NCBI GenBank assembly: GCA_017518735.1
Contig: JAFWTY010000003.1
Location: 1-64,000, forward strand
Length of the DNA: 64,000 nucleotides
Reading direction: 5' to 3'
From: Lachnospiraceae bacterium
Lineage (GTDB): Bacteria; Bacillota; Clostridia; Lachnospirales; Lachnospiraceae
In this document: piece by piece, positions 1 to 6,617 of the stretch
How positions within the stretch are numbered: the stretch's first letter is position 1
Layout of the letters: each line of letters starts with the position of its first letter
Made by a program: the position numbers and the translations under genes
The notes under the pieces: model-generated
The model's database searches: none
Seen by the model: the letters and a program-made list of their open reading frames with translations, nothing else
What the model was told of the DNA's origin: nothing

Positions 1-635
1 GTTGAGTCGGTTGAGTTTGCGGATGGAACGGTTTGGGATACGGAAGCTATTGCAAACCGGGCGAATCATTTGCTTGGAACCGATGGAGACGATACGATAA
101 ACGGATATGCGGAAGCGGTCGGATACCACCAGGACGAAACCTTCCATGGACTTGGAGGAAATGATCAAATCAATGGTGGAGAAGGAAATGATACGATATA
201 TGGTGAATCCGGAAATGATGCTCTCTATGGCGGAAACGGAAGTGATACACTAATCGGCGGTACCGGTAATGATCACATGGATGGCGGTATCGGAGCAGAT
301 ACCTATGTCTTTAACGTGGGAGATGGAGTTGATACGATCTTTGACTTTGATTATGATCTGACCGCTATTGATAAGATTCGCTTTGGTGCAGGGATTTTAA
401 CCTCGGATATTCGTATGGAGCGCCAAGGGGATAATCTCAAAGTCTGGTACAGTGAAAATGATTCGTTTACGGTACTGAACGCCTATACCTATGAATGGGG
501 AACCGGAAAGTATTTCGTTGAGTCGGTTGAGTTTGCGGATGGAACGGTTTGGGATACGGAAGCTATTGCAAACCGGGCGAATCATTTGCTTGGAACCGAT
601 GGAGACGATACGATAAACGGATATGCGGAAGCGGT
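1..635 (+). repeat. 516-bp direct repeat inside the RTX gene
   Basis: Bases 1-119 match 517-635 without mismatch. Similarity then continues at lower identity through the RTX block. The period of 516 bp is a multiple of three, so copy number can change without breaking the frame. Confidence 0.85.
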
Positions 636-1329
636 TGGTTATCATCAGGGAGAAACCATCCATGGACTTGGTGGAAATGATCAAATCAATGGTGGCGATG
701 GGGATGATACTGTTTACGGAGATGAAGGCAATGATACAATTTTTGCCGGATCCGGTCAGGATGTTTTGATCGGAGGCGCAGGCAACGATTATCTTGATGG
801 CGGAACAGGCAACGATATTTACCGTTTTGAGAGAGGAGACGGCGTTGATACGATTTTTGACTTTGAAGATTCTTTTTCCGAAGGACGTGCAGATAAAATC
901 ATATTTGGTAATAACATAAGCATAGAGGATATTTCTCTGCGCAGAGAGGGAAATGATTTAATCGTCGATTACGGAGAAAACGACCGGATCACAATTGCAA
1001 GTGCCTATCAGATTTACTGGGGAGAAGGCAAGTATCGGGTAGAGAATGTAGATTTTGCCGATGGTATGCAAACGATGATTGATTATGACAATCAGGAAAT
1101 GATAGTTACCTATCAGCCGGAATATATGGAGGATGTAATAGAAGAAAATGAGGGATTGTCGGAAGATGCCGAAGCTACGGCTTTTTCAGATATAGTTGAT
1201 GCGGAAGCAGAGCATATGGCGGAATTGATGATCCAGGAAATGTCCGGTGTTGTTGAGGAAAACATATCCGACAGGATCACAACGGAGCAGAATACGGCTA
1301 TAGTTGATGAACTGTTGTGGGTGGAATGA
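1..1329 (+). CDS. RTX (hemolysin-type Ca-binding repeat) protein, C-terminal part
   Basis: The reading frame is open from the first base, so the N-terminus lies outside the window; 442 residues are visible. Glycine/aspartate nonapeptide motifs of the RTX type (GGNDQINGG, GNDTIYGESGNDALYGG, GGTGNDHMDGG) form two blocks. Each is followed by a globular spacer with an ADGTVWDTEAIANRANHLLG-like stretch. In this family the repeats fold as a calcium-stabilised parallel beta-roll on secreted proteins. The repeat unit is 172 residues (516 bp), and bases 1-119 are identical to 517-635. The protein ends in an acidic tail of about 90 residues without RTX motifs, ending ELLWVE. I see no enzymatic domain in the visible part; an adhesin or a surface enzyme are both possible. 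Confidence 0.85.
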   Translation, partial: VESVEFADGTVWDTEAIANRANHLLGTDGDDTINGYAEAVGYHQDETFHGLGGNDQINGGEGNDTIYGESGNDALYGGNGSDTLIGGTGNDHMDGGIGADTYVFNVGDGVDTIFDFDYDLTAIDKIRFGAGILTSDIRMERQGDNLKVWYSENDSFTVLNAYTYEWGTGKYFVESVEFADGTVWDTEAIANRANHLLGTDGDDTINGYAEAVGYHQGETIHGLGGNDQINGGDGDDTVYGDEGNDTIFAGSGQDVLIGGAGNDYLDGGTGNDIYRFERGDGVDTIFDFEDSFSEGRADKIIFGNNISIEDISLRREGNDLIVDYGENDRITIASAYQIYWGEGKYRVENVDFADGMQTMIDYDNQEMIVTYQPEYMEDVIEENEGLSEDAEATAFSDIVDAEAEHMAELMIQEMSGVVEENISDRITTEQNTAIVDELLWVE

Positions 1330-1430
1330 GGGATGCCGCATGGAAAAAACGACCCAAAACGGTATGGGAAATTCATCGAACATGGATATTTCTTGTCAAG
1401 CACTTTTTTCTCTGATTTTTTGAAAAAACA

Positions 1431-1464
1431 TACCATTCAGACGTGATTTGTGTCGTTTCGTGCA
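1431..1464 (+). promoter_or_regulatory. 34-bp conserved element, copy A
   Basis: It matches the reverse complement of 9462-9495 at 30 of 34 positions. It contains ACCATTCAG and, 20 bp on, GTCGTTTCG, which loosely resemble the direct half-sites bound by LytTR regulators. Its core TGTCGTTTCG (1451-1460) recurs exactly at 3640-3649 upstream of agrD, and ATAGAAAA follows at nearly the same spacing in both. It lies about 120 bp upstream of the gene at 1587. Role inferred: a binding site for the AgrA-like regulator, or less likely the end of a mobile segment. Confidence 0.5.
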
Positions 1465-1547
1465 TAAGCCATAGAAAAGATTTGCATAAAATGTTAAAAA
1501 AGAGTTGTAGCAATTGTGCCCGAAACAAATGGTTTTTGGAAAATGAG

Positions 1548-1565
1548 TGATAATTGTAGATTATC
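1548..1565 (+). promoter_or_regulatory. 18-bp palindromic operator or hairpin upstream of 1587
   Basis: TGATAATTGTAGATTATC has perfect arms GATAAT and ATTATC around 5 bp. The identical sequence sits upstream of the convergent gene starting at 3422. In both cases exactly 21 bp separate it from the ATG. It could be a protein operator or an mRNA stem-loop. Confidence 0.6.
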
Positions 1566-1586
1566 ATTCAAAGAATAGGGTCAGAT

Positions 1587-2825
1587 ATGGCAAAGTCATG
1601 CTTTGTAATAATGGGATATGGAATAAAAAATGGTATCAATCTTGATGCTACATACGAAGAAATCATAAAACCATGTATCAATATGAATCACCTTGTACCA
1701 TTTAGACTGTATGATGAAGATAGGTTTAATGCGTTCCGTTGTGATGAAATATCAGGATCTACATCTATAGATTTCAAATTTGTAACTTGTCTTAATGGTG
1801 CAGATATTGTAATTGCCGATATAAGTACAATGAATGTTAATGCCATCTATGAACTAGGTGCACGCCATGCATTGAAACCAAGATCTACTATTTTGCTATG
1901 TTCTAAAGATAAAGAAAAAGAGTTTAAATTCTTTGATTTAACCTATGTTCCTATTATTTTTTATGATCATCAAGGATTACATATCAATGCCTGTGAAATA
2001 AACAGAGTTCAAAATGCTCTAAATAAGTTTATTGACTTTGCTGTAAATTCTGACACTGATATGCCAGACAATCCAATATCCAGAGCGCTTAACGAAAGAA
2101 ACATATATAAGGAAATCATTCCTGATAAGTCATTATATGCCATTTATATACAGGGTAAAGCATTTTTAGATAATAACGAGTATGAATCTGCACTGGACAT
2201 GTTTAATAGTTTAGTGGAATTGGAAGAATCTGAAGAAAATATTCTGCTTTATGCACTGGCAAAGTATAAAATTGCAGAACATGATAATAGCGAAAAGAGT
2301 TTAATAGACATCTTGAACTATTTAAAAGAAAAGATAGATATTGATAATTCCACCTCGGAAGAACTATATGGTAGAGTTGCCGCTATCTGTCTCAGATTAT
2401 TTAATATATCAGGAGATAAAATTTTTTACTATGAAACCCTCAAGTATTATATGAAGGGGGCTGGATTTTGCAAAAAAAATTTGTATTGTCCAAGGAATTA
2501 CTGTGCATTATTGTTAAGAATATGCGAAGTCACAGATGATATCAATATAATAAAAGAATACTATTACACTGCTAAACATCATGCAAAAATTTATGTTCAT
2601 ATGCCCTTGGAAATAAGTACTCTCAGTTTTGAGGAGAGAATCTATTACCGATACAATAAAACCGACTTAGAAGCAATCATTAATGATGTTTACACTGATT
2701 ATGATAATATTATTTCGCAAATATCAACAAATACCGAGGTATCTCTCCTACAAAAAGATACTCTTCTGCGGGGCATCAAGAGCCTGAATGAAAGTCTTAC
2801 TAGAATATGCGATGTTGTAAAATGA
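1587..2825 (+). CDS. Nucleoside-hydrolase/TIR-like Rossmann domain with C-terminal helical repeats
   Basis: 412 residues, no signal peptide or membrane segment. Residues 1-150 read as a Rossmann-like domain of the nucleoside deoxyribosyltransferase/TIR-like kind: CFVIMGYG at strand 1, then GADIVIADISTMNVNAIYEL with a conserved D/N...E pattern, and a further strand (TILLCS). This layout is typical of the DUF4071/TRAFs-binding family, where such a domain precedes tetratricopeptide-like helices. Residues 180-412 look all-helical with TPR character (EYESALDMFNSLVELEES). Known relatives are mostly uncharacterised and suspected to act in biological conflict systems by cleaving a nucleotide. The start is supported by a weak AGGG 6 nt upstream. 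Base composition is clearly more AT-rich than the RTX and metabolic genes, which suggests transfer. Function inferred only. Confidence 0.6.
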   Translation: MAKSCFVIMGYGIKNGINLDATYEEIIKPCINMNHLVPFRLYDEDRFNAFRCDEISGSTSIDFKFVTCLNGADIVIADISTMNVNAIYELGARHALKPRSTILLCSKDKEKEFKFFDLTYVPIIFYDHQGLHINACEINRVQNALNKFIDFAVNSDTDMPDNPISRALNERNIYKEIIPDKSLYAIYIQGKAFLDNNEYESALDMFNSLVELEESEENILLYALAKYKIAEHDNSEKSLIDILNYLKEKIDIDNSTSEELYGRVAAICLRLFNISGDKIFYYETLKYYMKGAGFCKKNLYCPRNYCALLLRICEVTDDINIIKEYYYTAKHHAKIYVHMPLEISTLSFEERIYYRYNKTDLEAIINDVYTDYDNIISQISTNTEVSLLQKDTLLRGIKSLNESLTRICDVVK

Positions 2826-2837
2826 AATATACAATGC

Positions 2838-3422
2838 TTACACCTTTTTTAGATTTAGAAAGAGATAATTTTCATTAACCTTTCCTAGCCAAACACTAAT
2901 TTGTTTCTCAATGATCTTTTGGTTGAAAAAGCAATCAATATTATCTAATGAAAAAGGGTCTGTTTTATAGCAAAACTTCCCACCAGCGATTATTCCTTCT
3001 TCACGAACCCCTTCTTCATTAATAATTAACAATGGAAGATCATTTAATAATCCCATTGTGCCCTCTATATGGCAAAAAGGACTTGTTAAGGCTTGACCAG
3101 AAAGGTCTATTTCATTAGGGAAGAAAAAACTAGGATTGGGAGTTCCACCTTTCTTTTTGTAGCCTTTTTCAATAAAAATTTGCTTAAAGCCTATTATAAC
3201 CATTCCGTAGCATTGCTTTATCATACCTTTAAGATAATTCATTGAATCGGTAAGGTCATAATCATCTGCGACCAACGTTATGGTTTCAATATCGTGCTCC
3301 AGAAGCTCTTCTCGAAATCTATCAATAAATTTTTGCTGATTGGGTAAAAATGGATTCGGCCTACTTAAAAAAACCTTGATTTTATTATCATTCGTGATGC
3401 TGTTTTTATAATTTTTTGCCAT
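2838..3422 (-). CDS. Small Rossmann-fold (TIR/deoxyribosyltransferase-like) protein
   Basis: 194 residues, convergent with the gene at 1587 (12 bp apart). It begins with a short polar leader, then KVFLSRPNPF at the first strand and the helix QQKFIDRFREELLE. A stretch of hydrophobic strands follows (GMVIIGFKQIF). CHIEGTMGLLNDLPLLII has the Glu-then-hydrophobic-strand pattern that carries the catalytic glutamate in TIR and nucleoside 2-deoxyribosyltransferase-like domains. I cannot name a family with certainty. AAGGAG (AGAAAGGAG on the minus strand) precedes the ATG at good distance. It is AT-rich like its partner, and its leader carries the same 18-bp palindrome at the same spacing, so the two genes are probably co-regulated and act together. 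Confidence 0.55.
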   Translation of the reverse strand: MAKNYKNSITNDNKIKVFLSRPNPFLPNQQKFIDRFREELLEHDIETITLVADDYDLTDSMNYLKGMIKQCYGMVIIGFKQIFIEKGYKKKGGTPNPSFFFPNEIDLSGQALTSPFCHIEGTMGLLNDLPLLIINEEGVREEGIIAGGKFCYKTDPFSLDNIDCFFNQKIIEKQISVWLGKVNENYLFLNLKKV

Positions 3423-3443
3423 GTTTTGAACTCCTTTCTAACC

Positions 3444-3461
3444 GATAATCTACAATTATCA
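3444..3461 (-). promoter_or_regulatory. 18-bp palindromic operator or hairpin upstream of 3422
   Basis: On the minus strand it reads TGATAATTGTAGATTATC, identical to 1548-1565, and ends 21 bp before the ATG of the gene starting at 3422. The arms are perfect over 6 bp. Confidence 0.6.
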
Positions 3462-3639
3462 ATAATTATTTTTCCCACAACATTTCTCCGGAAGTTAAAT
3501 ACGCCTACTTATAAAGCATAATTTCACCTCCAATAAAGAACTTTATTGCCATAATCTATTCCTGCCAAAACGAATTATTCTGTCATAGTGTGAAAAAACA
3601 ACGATTTTGGTGCGAAATAATCCAAAAAATCAATAATTA

Positions 3640-3649
3640 TGTCGTTTCG
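3640..3649 (+). promoter_or_regulatory. Core of the shared element upstream of agrD (copy C)
   Basis: TGTCGTTTCG is identical to the core of element A (1451-1460) and 9/10 identical to the core of element B. It is followed 9 nt later by ATAGAAAA, as in A (10 nt). It lies about 90 bp upstream of the agrD start, as does B relative to its gene. The upstream half of the 34-bp element is not conserved here. Confidence 0.4.
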
Positions 3650-3731
3650 ACCGAAGAAATAGAAAAAGAAATAAAACGGTGCTAAGGTTAGGATGTAACT
3701 ATTGTTTCTATGTGAATAAGGAGGAAATCAC

Positions 3732-3881
3732 ATGAAAAAAACAAGTCAGAAAAAAGTAGCCGGCAAAGTTGTTAAGATGTTGAATTCGTATCTTCGTTTG
3801 GATGCAAATTCCAATTCTTCCATCATTATGAATCAGCCCAAGGTACCGGAAGGATTAAAGAAATTCCGGACAGAAAAATAA
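3732..3881 (+). CDS. agrD: AgrD-like autoinducer peptide precursor lacking cysteine
   Basis: 49 codons, with a strong AAGGAGG 7 nt upstream. The layout is that of AgrD: a basic amphipathic N-terminus (MKKTSQKKVAGKVVKMLNSY), a short signal region (NSNSSIIMNQ) and the conserved C-terminal recognition tail PKVPEGLKKF. Its stop overlaps the agrB start (TAATG). In most AgrD peptides a Cys closes a thiolactone ring; here no Cys exists in the whole peptide. By position, Ser29 or Ser30 would take its place and give an oxygen lactone, as known for a few staphylococcal AIPs. The signal would be cut by AgrB and sensed by the kinase at 5308. Confidence 0.85.
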   Translation: MKKTSQKKVAGKVVKMLNSYLRLDANSNSSIIMNQPKVPEGLKKFRTEK

Positions 3882-4549
3882 TGGATCGTGTCTTCAACAA
3901 AATTATAGATTGGCTGGAAAGGTCAGGGGAAACAAAGGAAGCGGACAGGGAATTGTATCTTTACGCTCTGAAGTGTATATTTCTGTCTCTGTCTCCGATT
4001 ATTCTATCCCTCGTAGCAGGTGTTCTCCTACACTGTCCGCTTCGATCGATTTTAGTTATCCTGCCTTTTGCAATTCTTCGTAAATTTAGCGGCGGATATC
4101 ATATGAGAAGCGAGATTGCGTGTGTTTTCCTTTCCACAATCATAATTGTTGAATGTACAATGATATCGTATTATTTGAAAAGTCCCATTATGACTTTTTT
4201 CATCGCGACAGGGGCAGCTGTGAGTCTGATCTGCCTAAGTCCGATTGACCATGAAAACAGAAGGTTGTCCCGAGAAGAAAAGGGAATCTGCAGACGTTGG
4301 ACCGCAATTTTGGCGTTAGTGATTTATGTGGTGGATTCGATATTCTTTCTTATGGGGATATCCCTGGTTTCAAACTGTTTGGGAATCGGATTGATATTGG
4401 CAGCAGTGCTACAGTACCCCTGTTTGCTTGAAAAAAAGATTTTTCATTTTTGCGAAAAGCGGTACAAGGATTTTGAATGCTCAAATATGCCTGAAGAAAG
4501 TGCGGAAACGGGAGTTGTGAAAGGGGATAAAAAGAAGTATAATGCATAA
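3881..4549 (+). CDS. agrB: AgrB-like membrane cysteine endopeptidase
   Basis: 222 residues with several membrane segments. The AgrB signature FxILRKFSGGYHMRSEIAC supplies the catalytic pair His74 and Cys81, spaced seven residues apart as in the staphylococcal enzyme. It removes the AgrD C-terminal tail and forms the ring at the membrane. Its ATG shares a base with the agrD stop, so the two are translationally coupled. The C-terminal part from about residue 190 is a charged cytoplasmic tail. Confidence 0.9.
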   Translation: MDRVFNKIIDWLERSGETKEADRELYLYALKCIFLSLSPIILSLVAGVLLHCPLRSILVILPFAILRKFSGGYHMRSEIACVFLSTIIIVECTMISYYLKSPIMTFFIATGAAVSLICLSPIDHENRRLSREEKGICRRWTAILALVIYVVDSIFFLMGISLVSNCLGIGLILAAVLQYPCLLEKKIFHFCEKRYKDFECSNMPEESAETGVVKGDKKKYNA

Positions 4550-4571
4550 TAACACTTGGAGACATTGATTT

Positions 4572-5282
4572 ATGCGTGTGTTAATATGTGATGATGATCC
4601 GATTATTCTAAATAGTTTAATGTCCTGCGTCAAGAAGTTTTTCTCTGCAAAAAGGATGGAAAACGTTGAAATAGTCGGTTATTCCGAAAGCAAAGGGATT
4701 ATAGAGGATACCGGCAACAAAGATATTGTTTTTTTGGATATCGAAATGCCCGGCATGAATGGCATTTATGTAGGAAAGAAGATTAAGGAAAACTGCATGG
4801 ATGCCCTTATTTTTGTGGTGACTTCTTTTGGAGAATACTTGGATGATGCGATGAGAATCTCGGTATTTCGTTTTCTGACCAAGCCGATAGACAAGGACCG
4901 ATTATACAGAAATTTAGAAGATGCGCTGGAAGTTTATAACAACAGGAATAAAACGATTCCGGTTGATACGAAAGATGGAATCATTAAATTGGAAAGCAGT
5001 TCGATTATAATGGTTGAGGCACAGAATCGAAAACTGCTTGTGCGGACGGTGGAAAAAGATTATGAAACTCTTCAGACAATACAATATTGGAAGGAAATTC
5101 TGCCGGAAGGGTGCTTTATACAAACGCACAGAAGTTTTTTTGTCAATTTGGAGTATGTGGAAAGATTCGATCATGAAAACATCTATTTTTCACGAAGAAA
5201 TTTAAAGGCTTATTTAACAAGGCGCAAATACAATGAATTTAAAAGACGATATCTGTTGTATCTTGGAAGTGTGCATGAATAG
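4572..5282 (+). CDS. agrA: AgrA-type response regulator (receiver + LytTR)
   Basis: 236 residues. Residues 1-120 form a CheY-like receiver with acidic DDD at positions 7-9 and the phospho-acceptor Asp56 in FLDIEMPGMNG. Residues 130-236 form a LytTR DNA-binding domain (IIMVEAQNRKL, HRSFFVNLEYV). It should be phosphorylated by the kinase encoded next and act on direct-repeat sites upstream of promoters. Candidate targets are the elements at 1431, 3640 and 9462. It lies 22 bp after agrB. Confidence 0.9.
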   Translation: MRVLICDDDPIILNSLMSCVKKFFSAKRMENVEIVGYSESKGIIEDTGNKDIVFLDIEMPGMNGIYVGKKIKENCMDALIFVVTSFGEYLDDAMRISVFRFLTKPIDKDRLYRNLEDALEVYNNRNKTIPVDTKDGIIKLESSSIIMVEAQNRKLLVRTVEKDYETLQTIQYWKEILPEGCFIQTHRSFFVNLEYVERFDHENIYFSRRNLKAYLTRRKYNEFKRRYLLYLGSVHE

Positions 5283-5307
5283 CGGATTGGTAAAAGGGAG
5301 CGCGTAA

Positions 5308-6603
5308 ATGGCACATCTGTTGGGCTTTTGCATTGGTTATATGATAGAGGGCTTTGCAATTTGGTTTTATTCTGCATTGTTCCGGGAAAAAACAAGAACA
5401 TCACATCGTCTTGTGATGTTGGTTTCTTTCTATACCGTTCTTGCGTTTGTCGGTCATCTGGACTTTAAAGTATTAAATACTTTTATATTTCTTACAGCGA
5501 ACTTTCTGTTTTTCTTTCTGAATTTTAAATTGAAATGGTTTACTGCGCTTTTTCATTCACTTTTTTTCACAGCATTGGTTGCACTTAGTGAGATTATTAT
5601 CTATGGGCTGATGAATTATATAACACCTAATTTCTTTTTCCTGAAAGAATCCTACTACTACATGATTTCATATGCAATATACAGTAAGGTTCCGCTTCTG
5701 CTTATTGTTCTTGCGATTGTAATAATCGGAAGATTGATGAGGCCAAAGGGTGAAAACAGTGGTCTGACATTGCTTTATTTGATTGTGCCTTTTGCTTCTG
5801 TTTTTTGTATGTTGGTTTTTATTGCCATCTTGGATTGGTATCAAATCTCCGGGAAAATGGAAATAATGATTTGTGTTTCTTCCACCATTTTGCTTTTGGC
5901 TAACTTGGGACTCTTTGTCAGTTATTTTCTTATGCAGAGAAGAAATGAAGAATATCTGGAACTGCAGTTAAACTATCAAAAGGAAATGCAGAGAGAGAAT
6001 TATTACGAACTGCTGAGGGAGCAGAACGAAAACCAGCGCATTTTGGTACACGACATGAAAAACCATCTCCAGACAATTGCAGCACTAAACAAGGCCGGCA
6101 AGGAATCGGAGGTGCAAAAATATATCGAGGATCTTTCCGGAAGGCCGGAACTGACAAACCGGATTGCGGTAACGGATCACGAACTTTTAAACCTGATTCT
6201 TCACCGATACAAAGCAGATTGCCAAAAGAAAGGTATTAAGTTTTTTACGGATATTCGGAAAGGGAGCGTGAATTGTCTGGAAGACTCGGAGATTACCACG
6301 ATTTTTTGCAATCTGCTTGACAATGCCATGGAGGCGGCAGAAGGATGTGACGGTGCATTTATAGATGTTTCGGCCGCAATAAAAGAAGGAACGGAATATC
6401 TGGTTATTACCGTTGCAAATTCCTGTTCGGAGAATCCTTTTGAGTCGGACGGCAAAACACTTCGTCCTTCAAAAAAGGAAGGAAAGTTGCATGGGTACGG
6501 ATTAAAGAGCGTTCGGAGGGTTTTGAGTAAACATGACGGCGATATGGAGTCATACTATGATGATGAAAAGAAGGTATTCCATACGGCGATTCTGTTGAGA
6601 TGA
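5308..6603 (+). CDS. agrC: AgrC-type sensor histidine kinase
   Basis: 431 residues. The N-terminal 210 residues hold about six membrane segments, the peptide-sensing module of AgrC-like kinases. A linker helix follows, then the phospho-acceptor His248 in ILVHDMKNHLQTI and a GHKL ATPase with the N-box NLLDNAMEAA and a glycine-rich G-box region (GKLHGYGLKSV). It has an AAGGGAG ribosome binding site and follows agrA by 25 bp. It most likely senses the cyclic peptide from agrD and is the last gene of the D-B-A-C operon. Confidence 0.9.
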   Translation: MAHLLGFCIGYMIEGFAIWFYSALFREKTRTSHRLVMLVSFYTVLAFVGHLDFKVLNTFIFLTANFLFFFLNFKLKWFTALFHSLFFTALVALSEIIIYGLMNYITPNFFFLKESYYYMISYAIYSKVPLLLIVLAIVIIGRLMRPKGENSGLTLLYLIVPFASVFCMLVFIAILDWYQISGKMEIMICVSSTILLLANLGLFVSYFLMQRRNEEYLELQLNYQKEMQRENYYELLREQNENQRILVHDMKNHLQTIAALNKAGKESEVQKYIEDLSGRPELTNRIAVTDHELLNLILHRYKADCQKKGIKFFTDIRKGSVNCLEDSEITTIFCNLLDNAMEAAEGCDGAFIDVSAAIKEGTEYLVITVANSCSENPFESDGKTLRPSKKEGKLHGYGLKSVRRVLSKHDGDMESYYDDEKKVFHTAILLR

Positions 6604-6617
6604 GGAGAAAATGTCTC

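Larger units (their letters stand above)
1330..1586. other. Intergenic region with two shared regulatory elements
   Basis: This 257-bp gap has no ORF with a ribosome binding site. It holds the 34-bp element at 1431-1464 (a near copy lies inverted at 9462-9495) and the 18-bp palindrome at 1548-1565 (identical copy at 3444-3461). It is markedly richer in A+T than the RTX gene. Confidence 0.7.
3423..3731. other. Divergent regulatory region between the Rossmann gene and agrD
   Basis: 309 bp without a sizeable gene. For the minus strand it holds the palindrome (3444-3461), a 5-codon ORF with a strong ribosome binding site (3505-3519) and a possible promoter TTGGCA-17-TAAAGT (3540-3568). For the plus strand it holds the TGTCGTTTCG core at 3640-3649 and the agrD ribosome binding site AAGGAGG at 3718-3724. 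Confidence 0.6.

Noticed and set aside
5014..5205. Short plus-strand frame inside the agrA-like gene
   Set aside because: It overlaps the LytTR domain in another frame and has no ribosome binding site.
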